Program-made: the position numbers and the translations under genes
In this document: positions 36,828 through 47,645 of the stretch, in pieces
How positions within the stretch are numbered: the first letter of the stretch is position 1
Layout of the letters: each line of letters opens with the position of its first letter
From: Hsuehochloa calcarea
Taxonomy: Eukaryota; Streptophyta; Magnoliopsida; Poales; Poaceae
Assembly (NCBI GenBank): GCA_036346395.1
Contig: CM070611.1
Coordinates: 25,368,473 to 25,432,472 of the forward strand
Direction: 5' to 3'
Length of the DNA: 64,000 nucleotides
The notes under the pieces: generated by a model
Databases searched by the model: none
What the model was told of the DNA's origin: nothing
Seen by the model: the letters and a program-made list of their open reading frames with translations, nothing else

Positions 36828-38206
36828 TGTAACATCCCAAAGTTCTGTTACCAAAATTTAAATGAAAAAGTTCTTATTTTATTGGATTTTCTGGTTGCCA
36901 AAGAATTTTCTTGATTTTCTTTAACCTGAAAAGAGTTTTCAATGTTAAAAGGAAAAAGAAAAATTAATTATTTAATTTATTGGTTTTATAGTAAAAAATA
37001 AAGTTTCTTGAGTTTTTTTTGAATTTTTAGGGATTTTATTGGATTTGAAGTGAAAAATAAAATTTTAATTAGTGTATGGAATTTTTTGGTATTTGAAAAG
37101 GTTTTTTTTTCCTATTTTCTAGAAAATAAAATGAAAAATAAAAACCAACTTTAAGTTGGAATTATTTTTATTAAGTTCAAAATAATTCTAGGAATTTTAA
37201 TGAATTTTCTAGAATTTTTGGACTCTATATACTATGTTCTAAAAATATATTGGATTTATGGTTTAAAATGTATTTCAAAAAAAAAAAAAAATCAAAAATC
37301 AGATTTCCCATGACCACTACCATCCTTGCCCTCTTCTTTTCATTCACTAATGCCTCCCTTCTTTCTTTTATGCCTTTCTTCTTTCTCCTTTCTAAAATAA
37401 ATCAAAAATCAAAATTCCCAATCGGTCACCCATCCGACCAGTGCTCCACAATCAGCTCACTTAACCTCCTCACACTACCAACTCTCCCTTTTCTTTCTTA
37501 TGACTAAATTCTCCATCCTTCCTTTTATTTCTTCCTCACTCCTTTTTCTTCCTCCAGCCAAAACCGTGTCTCTCTGTCTTTCTCCCGTGGACTTCAATGG
37601 CAGCGCCTATTACCACCACCCTTTGTCGCCGGCCACCACCGAACTCACCTCTGGCCGCCTCTCACTTCACCTCCCCCCTTCCCCAGCTCCGGTAACCTCT
37701 CCCCTTGCTCCCTGCTACCATGCAACCGAAGAACCGAGCTTGAGCTCCATTAATGGCTGCCACCACCTCTCTCCTCTTTTCTCCGCACTCAATGCATCAA
37801 ATTCAATTCCGTCTGAAGAAAAACGTCCACATTAACCTCACCTATGTTACCATACCATCAATTGGGCATTTCTTCCTTGGCATTCAACCCGCTTTTCGCT
37901 TTTCTCGCTTTATTGCACCCAAATTGAAGCTTTTGCTCGACGCTTTGCTATGGATTCAAGCACCTCCTCCCTATATAAAGTGAGCACTGAGCCCTCTCCA
38001 TCTCAACCCCCAAAACCTCTCCTCCCACCTCCCGTTAGTTTGGCCGAGTTTTGATTTGAAGTTCGTCACCGATCGTCGTTCTTCCTCTCTAGTGCCGCCA
38101 CCGGTGGAGCTCTGCCACCTTTGTCACCACCGCCAGCATCGCGACGTAGTGCTCTACGCGTGCACACCTTAGCATCATAGAAACCTCACCGGAGCCCGCC
38201 CACCTC

Positions 38207-40347
38207 TATAATACCCCGAAATTTATTCGAGCGAATAGGAGAGTATTCGGGAGAAAGAATTAAACAGGGATTACAATTTTCAGTGATCACAAGGGGGTTT
38301 CTGTGAATTTCCGAGAACCTAGGCCTTGGGCCACGGCCCATGTGGCCCAAGAGGGGGCCGGCCAAAGGGGGGATGACCTTCCCCCAAAAACCCTAAACCC
38401 CCTTCCCCCTTCCCCCTTTCCCCCACTTGGAGCCGCCACCCTCCTCCCTGCCGTGCGCTACTTTCTCCTTCCCCCTGCGCCAGATTTGTTCGTCAGATTT
38501 GGGTAAGTTTCGTACGATTTCCGAACTGTCCACCTCTTAGAAAGTTGTAGCCCTTGGTCTTAGCTTTCTTTATGCACTGATATCATCTAATTTGGAGTTA
38601 CGATTTAGGAGATATGACAGTTTTACCATGACTGTCCAGGAGAGCTGACATGATTTGGCAGATTGTCTTGTCGGGCCATTATGAATTATTTAGAGGCCGC
38701 ATCAGGAATGATACCCAAAATGAATATTGTAGATAATTCCGTAATCTTTCCTAGTTGATAAAGAATAGAATTTTAGAGTTGACAATAAAAGTTATGTAAT
38801 TTTTACCATCGCTGTGTTCTGACTGTCATATTAATGGGACAGAGAACTTCACCTGAACCTTAGGGTTAATAGAAGGCCGAGTCGTGGATTTATGCAACTA
38901 AGTTATTGTAGCCCATTAAATAATCTTTCCAACTTGATAAATATAACCTCCATTGATCTGTAGAATGAAAGTTAGACATTTTTCCTTGTCGCTATTCTCA
39001 GAGTCCGGTCGATGTCCGCTGATACATTCAATTGCGATTAGCCTTATGTACGTGCATAATTAGGAAATATTTTCTCCTAGTGTTTTCAAGGTTTAGCTGT
39101 TAAGTTTCATTGGGCGCTAGTTTCATGTCGTTTAGAGTCCCAGATAATTAATTATGATTTTTCTTGTACTGCTGTCCAAAGAGGATGGGCAGTGGTCAAT
39201 AGTGTAATGTCGCTTAACTCCGTTAATTGTGTTGGTTAGTCTGGAGGGTTAGTGTAGGTCTCCTGCACCTAAGTCGTGCCACGCTATCCTTATTCCAAAT
39301 ATGTACTTGTGTAGGCGGCAGGCATCGCGTGTGGGAACACCTTCGTTGCTTGCTAACGCGTCGCGACGCGAAAGGCAAGTACATTGAAATTCTTTACATT
39401 GATGAATGATGTGTGTTTGTGTTCATGCTAATATTTCTATGATCCATTTTTTCAATCAAAGATGTTAATCTATATTCATATTCCATTACATGAAATTCCA
39501 ATGTGTTAAGATATATTGATTTCTGTGGAACGCTCGCTGTTGGTTGTTGTGCCGATGAGTTGATGATCCATGTTCATATTCCATGATGTACATTCCGTTC
39601 CTATTTGATAATACATGAGGAAGAAAGTGATAAGATTCATTGCATATGTTCATTCAAGTGTTGTTCATATGCATTCCACGGGAGTGGATTTGTAAAGACC
39701 CACCAACTCCAGTATGGGCATGTAAGACCCACCATTCCAATGTGGATAAGCGGACACCGTATGAAACGCTCTTCATACGGTAATTTGGTCCCTGCTTTGT
39801 TAAGTACGGGCTTATGAACACAGACGGTGTCCCGCTTCGCTATACCGGTATGAGCATGTGTTAGTCCATTCCTTTCAATGCATCCATTCATTCCATTCAG
39901 ATACATAAGTTTTAAGAGATTAATTTTAATTCGTAATATGACCGACTTGTTCATAACCCGGTATGTTCAATTGTTTATTGTACTTGTTGAGTTTCGACTC
40001 ACCCTTGTTTTTCTGTGTTTATTTAGGTGAACCTTGTTGATGATAATGTTAATAGGAGGGAGTAGACCAACACGTTCTACACAGTTCATTACATTATATT
40101 TTCATTAATGGATTCAACTATGTTAATTTTTGATGAGAGATGAACTGTAATAAGTAATGTTTAGACTTCATATCATGTCGTTCCATGATTAGTTCCTTGA
40201 TTATTCACCTTTGATGAATTTGTTATTTTCACCTCGTTACCATGGTATTGTTGTCTGATTAGAGGCATATTGAACCTTATTCCGCAATTTGATGGTACGT
40301 TGTATCTTTAGGTAGCATGTTGGCTTCCGAATAGCCAGGGTGTTACA
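38207..40347 (+). repeat. 5' LTR of the LARD-like element, copy B
   Basis: 2141 bp, from tataataccccgaaattta (G of TG changed to A) to gggtgttaca, adjoining the PBS. Contains the conserved palindromic stem near 39757-39781. Confidence 0.85.
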
Positions 40348-40349
40348 AT

Positions 40350-40361
40350 TGGTATCAGAGC
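40350..40361 (+). promoter_or_regulatory. Primer binding site of the LARD-like element, copy B
   Basis: tggtatcagagc, a perfect match to the usual initiator tRNA-Met PBS, two bases after the LTR end. Confidence 0.9.
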
Positions 40362-43300
40362 GGGCTTTAGGTCTGTGGTAAGTTAAGTATTAAATGACAC
40401 ACTCGTGCACAAAGACGCGGGGTTTGGGAAATCCATTGCATCCGCATTTCTAGTGATTTGGTTCATTATGTTGTACCGTAGAATTGCTTCGCACTATCTC
40501 TTGTTGTTAGTCGGTGATATGAGGTGGTATCCTATATCTATGAGTCATTCTATGATTGTCATGAGATGATCCTATATATTCATAATTGATTTCAGTAGTT
40601 ATGCGTATCGGTAGCGAGCGTTGAGCAGTTGAATTCGTGGTTGTTGCCCTGGGTTTTGCCAGGCTACACCACTGTTTGTGATATGAAAGTAGAGAAGTTC
40701 TTACCCCTGTTCCATAAGTTCTGTGTTTAGCATGAGCTCGTTGATGAATTTGTTGCCTTTCTCGAGCTTGTATATGGTTTTCTGGTTGTAGTTTCTTGCA
40801 GTTCATGAATTTATTTTGAATAGGCGGTTATAATGAAGTGGGAAAGCTCCAGTAGGTCTCTGATCATTTTTTGAAACAAATGGTGTTCTTTCATTTATTG
40901 TGATATTTCTTCTCCACGTGAGCGTAGTTAAAGTGCAAGATTTATCTTTCACTAAGTTCTGCTTTTACCCTCGTTGGAAAATTTAACTCATTTGCTCGCT
41001 TGTAATTTCGGAATTGGGAGATTTCTTTGCAAGTTCTTTATTAAGTGTGCATTGACCTTGCATATTTCTTTTGGGGTTACTTTAGAAAGTTGTTCTCTTC
41101 GTTGATTTTTTGAATTTGGTGAATTCTTGTCCGGTGGTGGTTGATGAATTTCTCTTGGGTTCATGGTTCCTGGTAGTTGATGAGATTCAATGGATCTTTA
41201 ATGGTTCTTTAAAACTATTAATATTTTTTTTACCGTTGAATTGCTATTACTACAAGTGATCTCACAATTGGCAACATTGATATTGCCATGGTTGTTCCTT
41301 CTTCTCATTGGAAAAGAGCGACTCATTTACTCGCTTGATAGTTTGTATAATGAGAGTTCTTGTTGCAAGTACATTAACACGAGAAATCATTTGCTCCATG
41401 TAATTCTTTGGATTATTCCGCTTGTTGAAGTTTAATGCATTTTTTTCCGAATAAAGGCGTTAAAACCCTTTTGTGGTGCTTTGTTGTGATTAAGTCGGAG
41501 ATGGTAATCAAACCAATTGGTTGGCGATGTGTTTCTATTGGTCCCTAGATGGTTTTCAAAACAATTCTTGTCTTTCCGATCACGAGCTCTCTTTGCTACT
41601 TGCAAACGTTATTATTGACAAGATCATTCTTTTTATGAGGGTCCTATCTCTCTTGTTCATTAAGGGGATCTGGTTAACCGTTTGGTATTTTGGAGAACAG
41701 GAAGTATCTTTTACAAAGTTTATTGAAGAAATTTCGACTCTGTTCATTTCTTTTGGAGTAGTTGGAGTGTTGGAGTTTAGAACATCCATTTGAAAAAAAA
41801 TGACGAAACCCTTTGTCAAGTTTTGTGAGGGGTTGTAAGTAAATAAGCTAATTGATAATCTATGAGTTCAAGCTGGATTATTAGCGTGATGCATAATTAA
41901 TCTTGACCGATGTCCTCAGTAGCATAGCTGGTTAGCTAGATTTACCTATTTTTCTTGGCATGCTAAGATTGTTGAAACCTTATGATTTTGCCACATTGAG
42001 ATTTCTAGTTTTCAAAGTCAATACCTTCTTCTCATTTGGAGTTTGATCTTCTTCTCGTGCGGGTCATGTGACCTCAACTGTGGACTTCCCATATGTTTTC
42101 TGAGCTCATTGTCAAATTGGTTTTCCCCTTGGTCCGGTGTTTGTTGCCAGTGGTAAATGATTTTTCTAGTTAGCGAAAATCGTTTTAATGTACCTCTTTT
42201 TTTGTGAAATATTCAACCCATTCTTTTCGCATGGGTCTTTCAAAGTGTTTTCTAATTGTTGTTGTGATATTGATGTTACTACTTGTAGTAATTTGTTCGC
42301 CTTTGGTGATATCGTTCAAATTAAAATATTTCAATTTTAGCTGTGGTACCTTGAACTATTGAATCATCCGTAGCTGAAATTATTTTGGGTAAATTGAGGT
42401 ATTGATGATCCTGTTTCTTAAGATGTTCGTGTGATGTTAAACTTAAAGGCTCTTTGGTCCGAGTTGGCAATGTGAGGTTGCAATTAAAGAAATTTATGTT
42501 GGTTCCTTTAAGAGTAGAATAATCATTGTTTTTCGTGAAAACCCGTAATTGAAAAATGTCTCTGTTTGGTGGTCGAGATCATTTGGATCTCATGTTTCAT
42601 GTGAAGTCGAACTGCTCGAGTAAATATGGCATGTTGAAGGATTTTATTGATTCTTAATTAGATCTTGTGGTTTGGACTAAAGACCCTATCTTGTTCATTG
42701 TGGCAAATGTTGTTAGTCAAAGGATTAATTTCAAGCATAAAGGAAAGAGTGCAGAGGAGTATTTGAGAATTGAGTCAAGTTTTGTAACTTATTGTTATTT
42801 GAATCATACCTAAATTTTCGCTTTTTTCACTCAAGAGATGCCGAAGTTTCAATCGTAATGTTATTTTCTTATTGGTCGTTACTTGTTAATTTTTTTGAGG
42901 GATGTGTGCCTCATCTGTGAACTCAACTTTTGTATTTCCAAGATCCCGCTACTGTGATCATTTCTTTTGGTTTCATGCTCACCGTGAGGAGCAACATTTT
43001 CTTGTGTGACAAAATCGTCCTTGTTCGCTCTTTCTTTGAGAAAGGATCAACAGATTTGTGTTGCAAGGTTTTTGCAAAATGTAATTTTGGCAACCGTTGT
43101 TGGAGGATAAGAAATTGTAGTGGCGAGATTTTGCTACCAAACTATTGGAGGAGTAGTAACAAATGATTTGGCTTTGATCTGTACCTCTTGAAGGAAATTT
43201 GATTCACGTGGAATGTTTGGCTTCGCAGTAAGTCTGAATAGTGTTACAACTGAGTAGAACCTATGGTATAGAGAAATTCCAGAACTTTAGTTCATGTTAA

Positions 43301-43481
43301 AAGGTTGGGGATTATCGAAGGAATGGAGACTTTGATTAATTTTATAGAGTAACACAATTGGATAATATTGCAAGATTATGTGGGTAATTTCTGAGGATGT
43401 CAATAAATGAGTATGTTATAATTGCAATTTTGTTGTAGAGGTCTTGTAGGTTAAATCTGGGCTTTGTATTTTTTTGCTAGA
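40362..43481 (+). other. LARD internal region, left part: no supported gene
   Basis: T-rich DNA with stops in all frames; the longest frames (about 90 codons) show no domain motif. Closely matches 19630-22690 in copy A, so the region is conserved in sequence but not as protein. Confidence 0.6.
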
Positions 43482-43486
43482 ACTTT

Positions 43487-44372
43487 TGATACGGTCATAT
43501 CTACAACCAAAGCATTGCAAAAGGTAAAACAAAATGTTGTGAAGGCCGATAGGGTGGATAGGGATGCTGGCCAACGAGAGGGAACGTTCTCTCGGGATAA
43601 AACCCTAGCGCATATGCGCAACAAGAAAGATCTGTGGTGGTATGGAAGCAAGGGTTGCATTACGCCGAAGAAGCATCAAGTGCATGGAACAAGTTCGTGC
43701 AAGAAGCTAAGAGAAGGAAAGCCCACAACACAAGGAAAACCAAGTGGGAGATTTGGCCATGCATGGAGAGGACGCCAGAACATGGCATGTGGGTTGTTCG
43801 GCTTGGATCCAATTCATGTACCAATTGGTGATTAATATTTTATTCCAAAACTAGAATAGTTTAAATTCTAATTTAAAAAAGAAAAGTATTTTTTGGTTCG
43901 GATTATCGTTTCACGTGAACAAGAATCACCTTGCCATCGTTTCACGTGAATGAATCCCAGACGGAATTATCAGAGCGCCGGCCATTATTCATCCAAATTG
44001 TGTGCTTGCGTGGGAGGCTATATAAACCCCATGGCCGCACTCATATGGGAGGACAAGTTATGATTTAGATAATAAAAATCGAAAAGCCGCTTTGGCGCAT
44101 ATCGTGTGTTCTTGAGTCGTGATATGAGTTGGAGAGATTGAGGGAGAAAGATTGAGAGCAAGATCAAGATATTTATATCTTGTTTTGAAGTACTATTCAC
44201 CTAACGCTACTACTTGCAATTCAATCTATTAGATTGGTTTGTGAGTATATTGATTTTCTTACAATTCAATTCACCGAATTGGTTTGTGAGATTGCTACTA
44301 ATCTTCGAGTGTACCGTGAAAGATTGGGCCAACAATCAGGATTCATCTAATCAACTAGGTGGATCCGTATCG
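43487..44372 (+). repeat. 5' LTR of the twin-retropepsin element
   Basis: 886 bp. U3 has two copies of the palindrome ttcacgtgaa (43910-43919, 43941-43950, each with a G-box core cacgtg) upstream of a TATA box (ctatataaac, 44019-44028). The 3' end reads gtggatccgtatcg, joined to the PBS. Confidence 0.85.
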
Positions 44373-44385
44373 TGGTATCAGAGCC
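44373..44385 (+). promoter_or_regulatory. Primer binding site of the twin-retropepsin element
   Basis: tggtatcagagcc directly abuts the 5' LTR; standard initiator tRNA-Met type. Confidence 0.9.
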
Positions 44386-44445
44386 AGGTTGTTCACGGTA
44401 CTTGCTGTTACGAAGATCAAGTATCGACATGGCCGATACGGCGAC

Positions 44446-44781
44446 ATGAAGTTGGTCATGCAATTCAGCTACACTATAGATCAATGTGAGGAGGATCCAC
44501 TCCACGATCCGAGCTACATATTCTTCAATCGGTGTCGAGTGGGGAACACAGATTGTGCTATGATGATCGATACGGGAAGCTTGACAAACGCTGCAAGCCA
44601 AACACTTGTGGACAGATTGGGGTTGATCACAAAGCCACATCCGGAGCCATATCTATTGCTTTGGAGGTTCAAGCACATTCCGATCACAAAACAAGTGGAG
44701 GTAAAATTTTCTTTGGATGGGTATATCATTGTTGTTACTTGTGACGTGATTCCTATGCATATGAGAGCATGTTCATGGTGA
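44446..44781 (+). CDS. First retropepsin-like protein of the small element
   Basis: Open frame of 111 codons from ATG 44446. The active site is IDTGSLTNAAS, catalytic Asp at 44569-44571, with the canonical D-T-G. Downstream VTCDVIPMH matches the conserved strand of Ty3/Gypsy proteases, but the frame ends before the LLLGRPW-type C-terminus, so the fold is probably incomplete. Residues 1-40 have no recognised domain and there is no capsid or zinc knuckle. The start is chosen as the first in-frame ATG after the LTR; reading may begin earlier. Whether it is translated is unknown. Confidence 0.55.
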   Translation: MKLVMQFSYTIDQCEEDPLHDPSYIFFNRCRVGNTDCAMMIDTGSLTNAASQTLVDRLGLITKPHPEPYLLLWRFKHIPITKQVEVKFSLDGYIIVVTCDVIPMHMRACSW

Positions 44782-44791
44782 TTGGTGCATA

Positions 44792-45570
44792 TTGGTTGAA
44801 AGAACAAGACATACATCGAGTTGCATCACGCCTCGTCATGCGGTACTCTTTCCATGGAGAGGAACACGAAGGACATTACATCTTGGTCCTCGTCAAGGTA
44901 CTTTGAAGATAGACAATGACGAGACAAGGCCCAAGGAGACATTGAAGAGCAAAGAAGAAAGGCTAAAGGCCAAGAAACGTGAAGAAGAACGGTTGGCCGA
45001 GGAAGAACAGAAGAAATTAGAATTGGCGACCCTTCTTTCTACCCAAACACAGAAGAGGTGTCGCTCCATGATGACAAAACTACTAGTGAGGCACCACAAG
45101 ATGGTCTTTGTATGTCGACCAAGACGGTTCGAGTTGACAACACTTCCATTCTCACAACGGGCAAATAACCAACGCTTTCAAACTGAGTGCAAAATCAATG
45201 GCAAAGTTTACAAGCTTATCGTTGATGGTGGAAGCTACAACAATATCATTAGCAACGATTTGGTGCAAGCTTTGGGGTTGACAACTGGCGACATCCGAAC
45301 CGTGATATGCACAATGGTTGCATAATGTCAGAAACCAAAATTACTCATCGTGTCAAAGTTTATTTTTCAAGAGGAGACTATCACGACAAAGTGGAGTGTG
45401 ACGTCGTGCCTATGCATGCATGTCACTTGTTGTTGGGGCGCCCGTGGCAAGATGATCGCAATGCTACCCACCACGGAGGTCCAACAAGTACTCTTTGGTG
45501 CATCGTGAAGATCATATACCCCGTGTCCTATGCCGTAGAATTCTATTCATGCCGAGGAGATCATAGCTAA
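44792..45570 (+). pseudogene. Second retropepsin-like protein with charged coiled-coil linker, frameshifted
   Basis: The frame from 44792 carries a Lys/Glu-rich helix (about 44920-45030, KEERLKAKKREEERLAEEEQ), likely a coiled coil. A second protease core follows: KLIVDGGSYNNIIS, catalytic Asp 45224-45226, D-G-G form. The frame is lost at about 45310; the remainder (VECDVVPMHACHLLLGRPW, 45391-45447) lies in another frame up to 45570. It resembles the E1 protease more than the first copy does in its C-terminal motif. The frameshift could be decay or a read error, since this part of the assembly is indel-rich. Confidence 0.6.
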
Positions 45571-45654
45571 AAAGACGATCGTGAAGACTACCCCGACAGA
45601 GATTCCTCGAGGTTACACAAAAGACGAGGACGCCTTTTCTTGAAGAAAGGAGGA

Positions 45655-46534
45655 TGATACGGCCATATCTACAACCAAAGCATTGCAAAAGGTAAAACAA
45701 AATGTTGTGAAGGCCGATAGGTGGATAGGGATGTCGCCAACGAGAGGAACGCTTCTCTGGATAAAACCCTAGCGCTGCGCGGCACCAAGAAAGATCTGTG
45801 GTGGTATGGCAGCAAGGGTTGCATTGGCGCCGAAGAAGCATCAAGTGCATGGAACAAGTTCGCAAGAAGCTAAGAGAAGGAAAGCCCACAACACAAGGAA
45901 AACCAAGTGGGAGATTTGGCCATGCATGGAGAGGACGCCAGAACATGGCATGTGGGTTGGTTCATTGGATCCAATTCGCATACCAATTGGTGATTAATAT
46001 TTTATTCCAAAACTAGAATAGTTTAAATTCTAATTTAAAAAAGAAAAGTATTTTTTTGGTTCGATTATCGTTCACGTGAATAAGAATCACTGATTTATCG
46101 TTTCACGTGACAAGAATCCGTGACGGAATTATCAGAGAGTGGTTACATTATTCATCCAAATTGTGTGCTTGCGTGAGGCTATATAAACCCCATGGCCGCA
46201 CCATATGGGAGGACAAGTTATGATTTAGATAATAAAAATCGTAAAAGCCGCTTTTGGCGCATATCGTGTGTTCTTGAGTCGTGATATGAGTTGGAGAGAT
46301 TGAGGGAGAAAGATTGAGAGCAAGATCAAGATATTTATATCTTGTTTTGAAGTACTATTCACCTAACGCTACTACTTGCAATTCAATCTATTAGATTGGT
46401 TTGTGAGTATATTGATTTTCTTACAATTCAATTCACCGAATTGGTTTGTGAGATTGCTACTAATCTTCGAGTGTACCGTGAAAGATTGGGCCAACAATCA
46501 GGATTCATCTAATCAACTAGGTGGATCCGTATCA
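45655..46534 (+). repeat. 3' LTR of the twin-retropepsin element
   Basis: 880 bp, TGATACGGCCATATC to CCGTATCA. The cacgtg motifs recur at 46071-46080 and 46102-46110; TATA box about 46180-46189. It differs from the 5' LTR mainly by short indels at CG-rich positions. Confidence 0.85.
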
Positions 46535-47507
46535 ACTTTGGTCACTCAATGATTGTGTGTAGAGAGAGTGTAATAATAGAGTTTCCTGAGCAGTGGTATG
46601 ATAATTGATAGAACCCTTCTGATGGAGTACATGAGCGGGTGCACTGAGGATTCTGAGTTGTTATTGAAAAAAATAGAGGTAATGTGATTGTGTGGGATCT
46701 ACTGTGTGGCGCTTTGGGCGTCTTCTATCAAATCGATTCTGTTAGTAGAATGAGTTACCTAGAGTATTTGGTGGGTTCCATAGAACCTCTCCACAATGGT
46801 GTGGATGATGCATCTCAGTTGAGCATAATTTGAGGATGTTTAATTAAGAGGTTTAAGCTCATATGGTATATGATGAATTCGAATTCCAAGGTTCGAGAGA
46901 AGTTTTATTCCTAAAAGAGAAACTGAGGAAAATGATATTTACTCGGATAATAAGGCGTTTTCTTGATTCTCCTTCGAGTTTTGTGTTGTCGATGGTGTTT
47001 TCTCGCAATTTGAGTTGGCGCTGTTGGCACATTGATTCTTTCCAATTCGTATAAACCGCAAGAAGTATTTGGTTTGGTCATTCGAGTGATTTCCCCTTTG
47101 GTTGTCGTGGTGTTCATTTGTAACCTGCCTATTTGGAAATGGATTAGTTTCCGAGATGAATTGTCAAATTTGGAATTTAACTTTTTGATAGAGAGTTAGC
47201 ATTGTGTGGATGCGATGAGGACTCTCCACTTCCAGTTGGATTCTATTCGTTTTCGAAATGTTGTAGAAATTAGGAAGTTGGCATATCGTGTTGTCCATCT
47301 CGGTTCAAACGCCAAGGCACGCAACGCCCGTGTGCCCGCGCAGGTATTCAATGTTTTGTGCAACCCGGTGTCGAGGGGGTACTTGAGGCATCTGGAGCGT
47401 GAGGTTTCATTAGAACCGTCGAACCACGAGTCAAACCGTGCTATCGAGTCCTACCTGTGGGGTGGTTCCGAAAAGATCGGGATGAATAATACAGCGTAAA
47501 ACGTTAG

Positions 47508-47594
47508 TTAGTAAAGGTGCGGTGGACGCGTCAGACCGAGCGGAAAGCGACTTGGGAGCTGGAGTCCCGCAAGCTAATTGTTGATGCCCTTTGA
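47508..47594 (+). pseudogene. Chromodomain-like remnant at the 3' end of the LARD internal region
   Basis: 28 codons reading LVKVRWTRQTERKATWELES then RKLIVDAL and a stop. The V-K-V-x-W ... A-T-W-E pattern is typical of the chromodomain end of plant chromovirus pol (for example Tekay-type). Upstream, the same frame has stops (TAA 47505-47507 region), so only a vestige remains. Copy A has the matching DNA at about 23623-23700. Confidence 0.5.
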
Positions 47595-47645
47595 GTAGAA
47601 TGGCAGATAGAATTCGGGGTCGAATTCTGTTTAAGGGGGGTAGAA

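Larger units (their letters stand above)
43487..46534 (+). mobile_element. Small LTR retrotransposon with two retropepsin-like domains (copy B only)
   Basis: A 3048-bp element inserted in the LARD internal region; copy A has the empty site near 22690. Termini TGATACGG and CCGTATCA, with target duplication acttt (43482-43486, 46535-46539). LTRs 43487-44372 and 45655-46534. PBS tggtatcagagcc directly after the 5' LTR; PPT tgaagaaaggagga before the 3' LTR. The 1.28 kb internal region holds two separate aspartic-protease-like segments and a charged linker, with no RT, RNase H or integrase, so it must use enzymes supplied in trans. Retropepsin wording (DVVPMH, LLLGRPW) indicates Ty3/Gypsy descent. 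Confidence 0.85.

Noticed and set aside
47206..47499. 97-codon open frame in the LARD internal region as a gene
   Set aside because: The frame is not kept in copy A and has no recognisable fold; only the short chromodomain-like string just downstream is supported.
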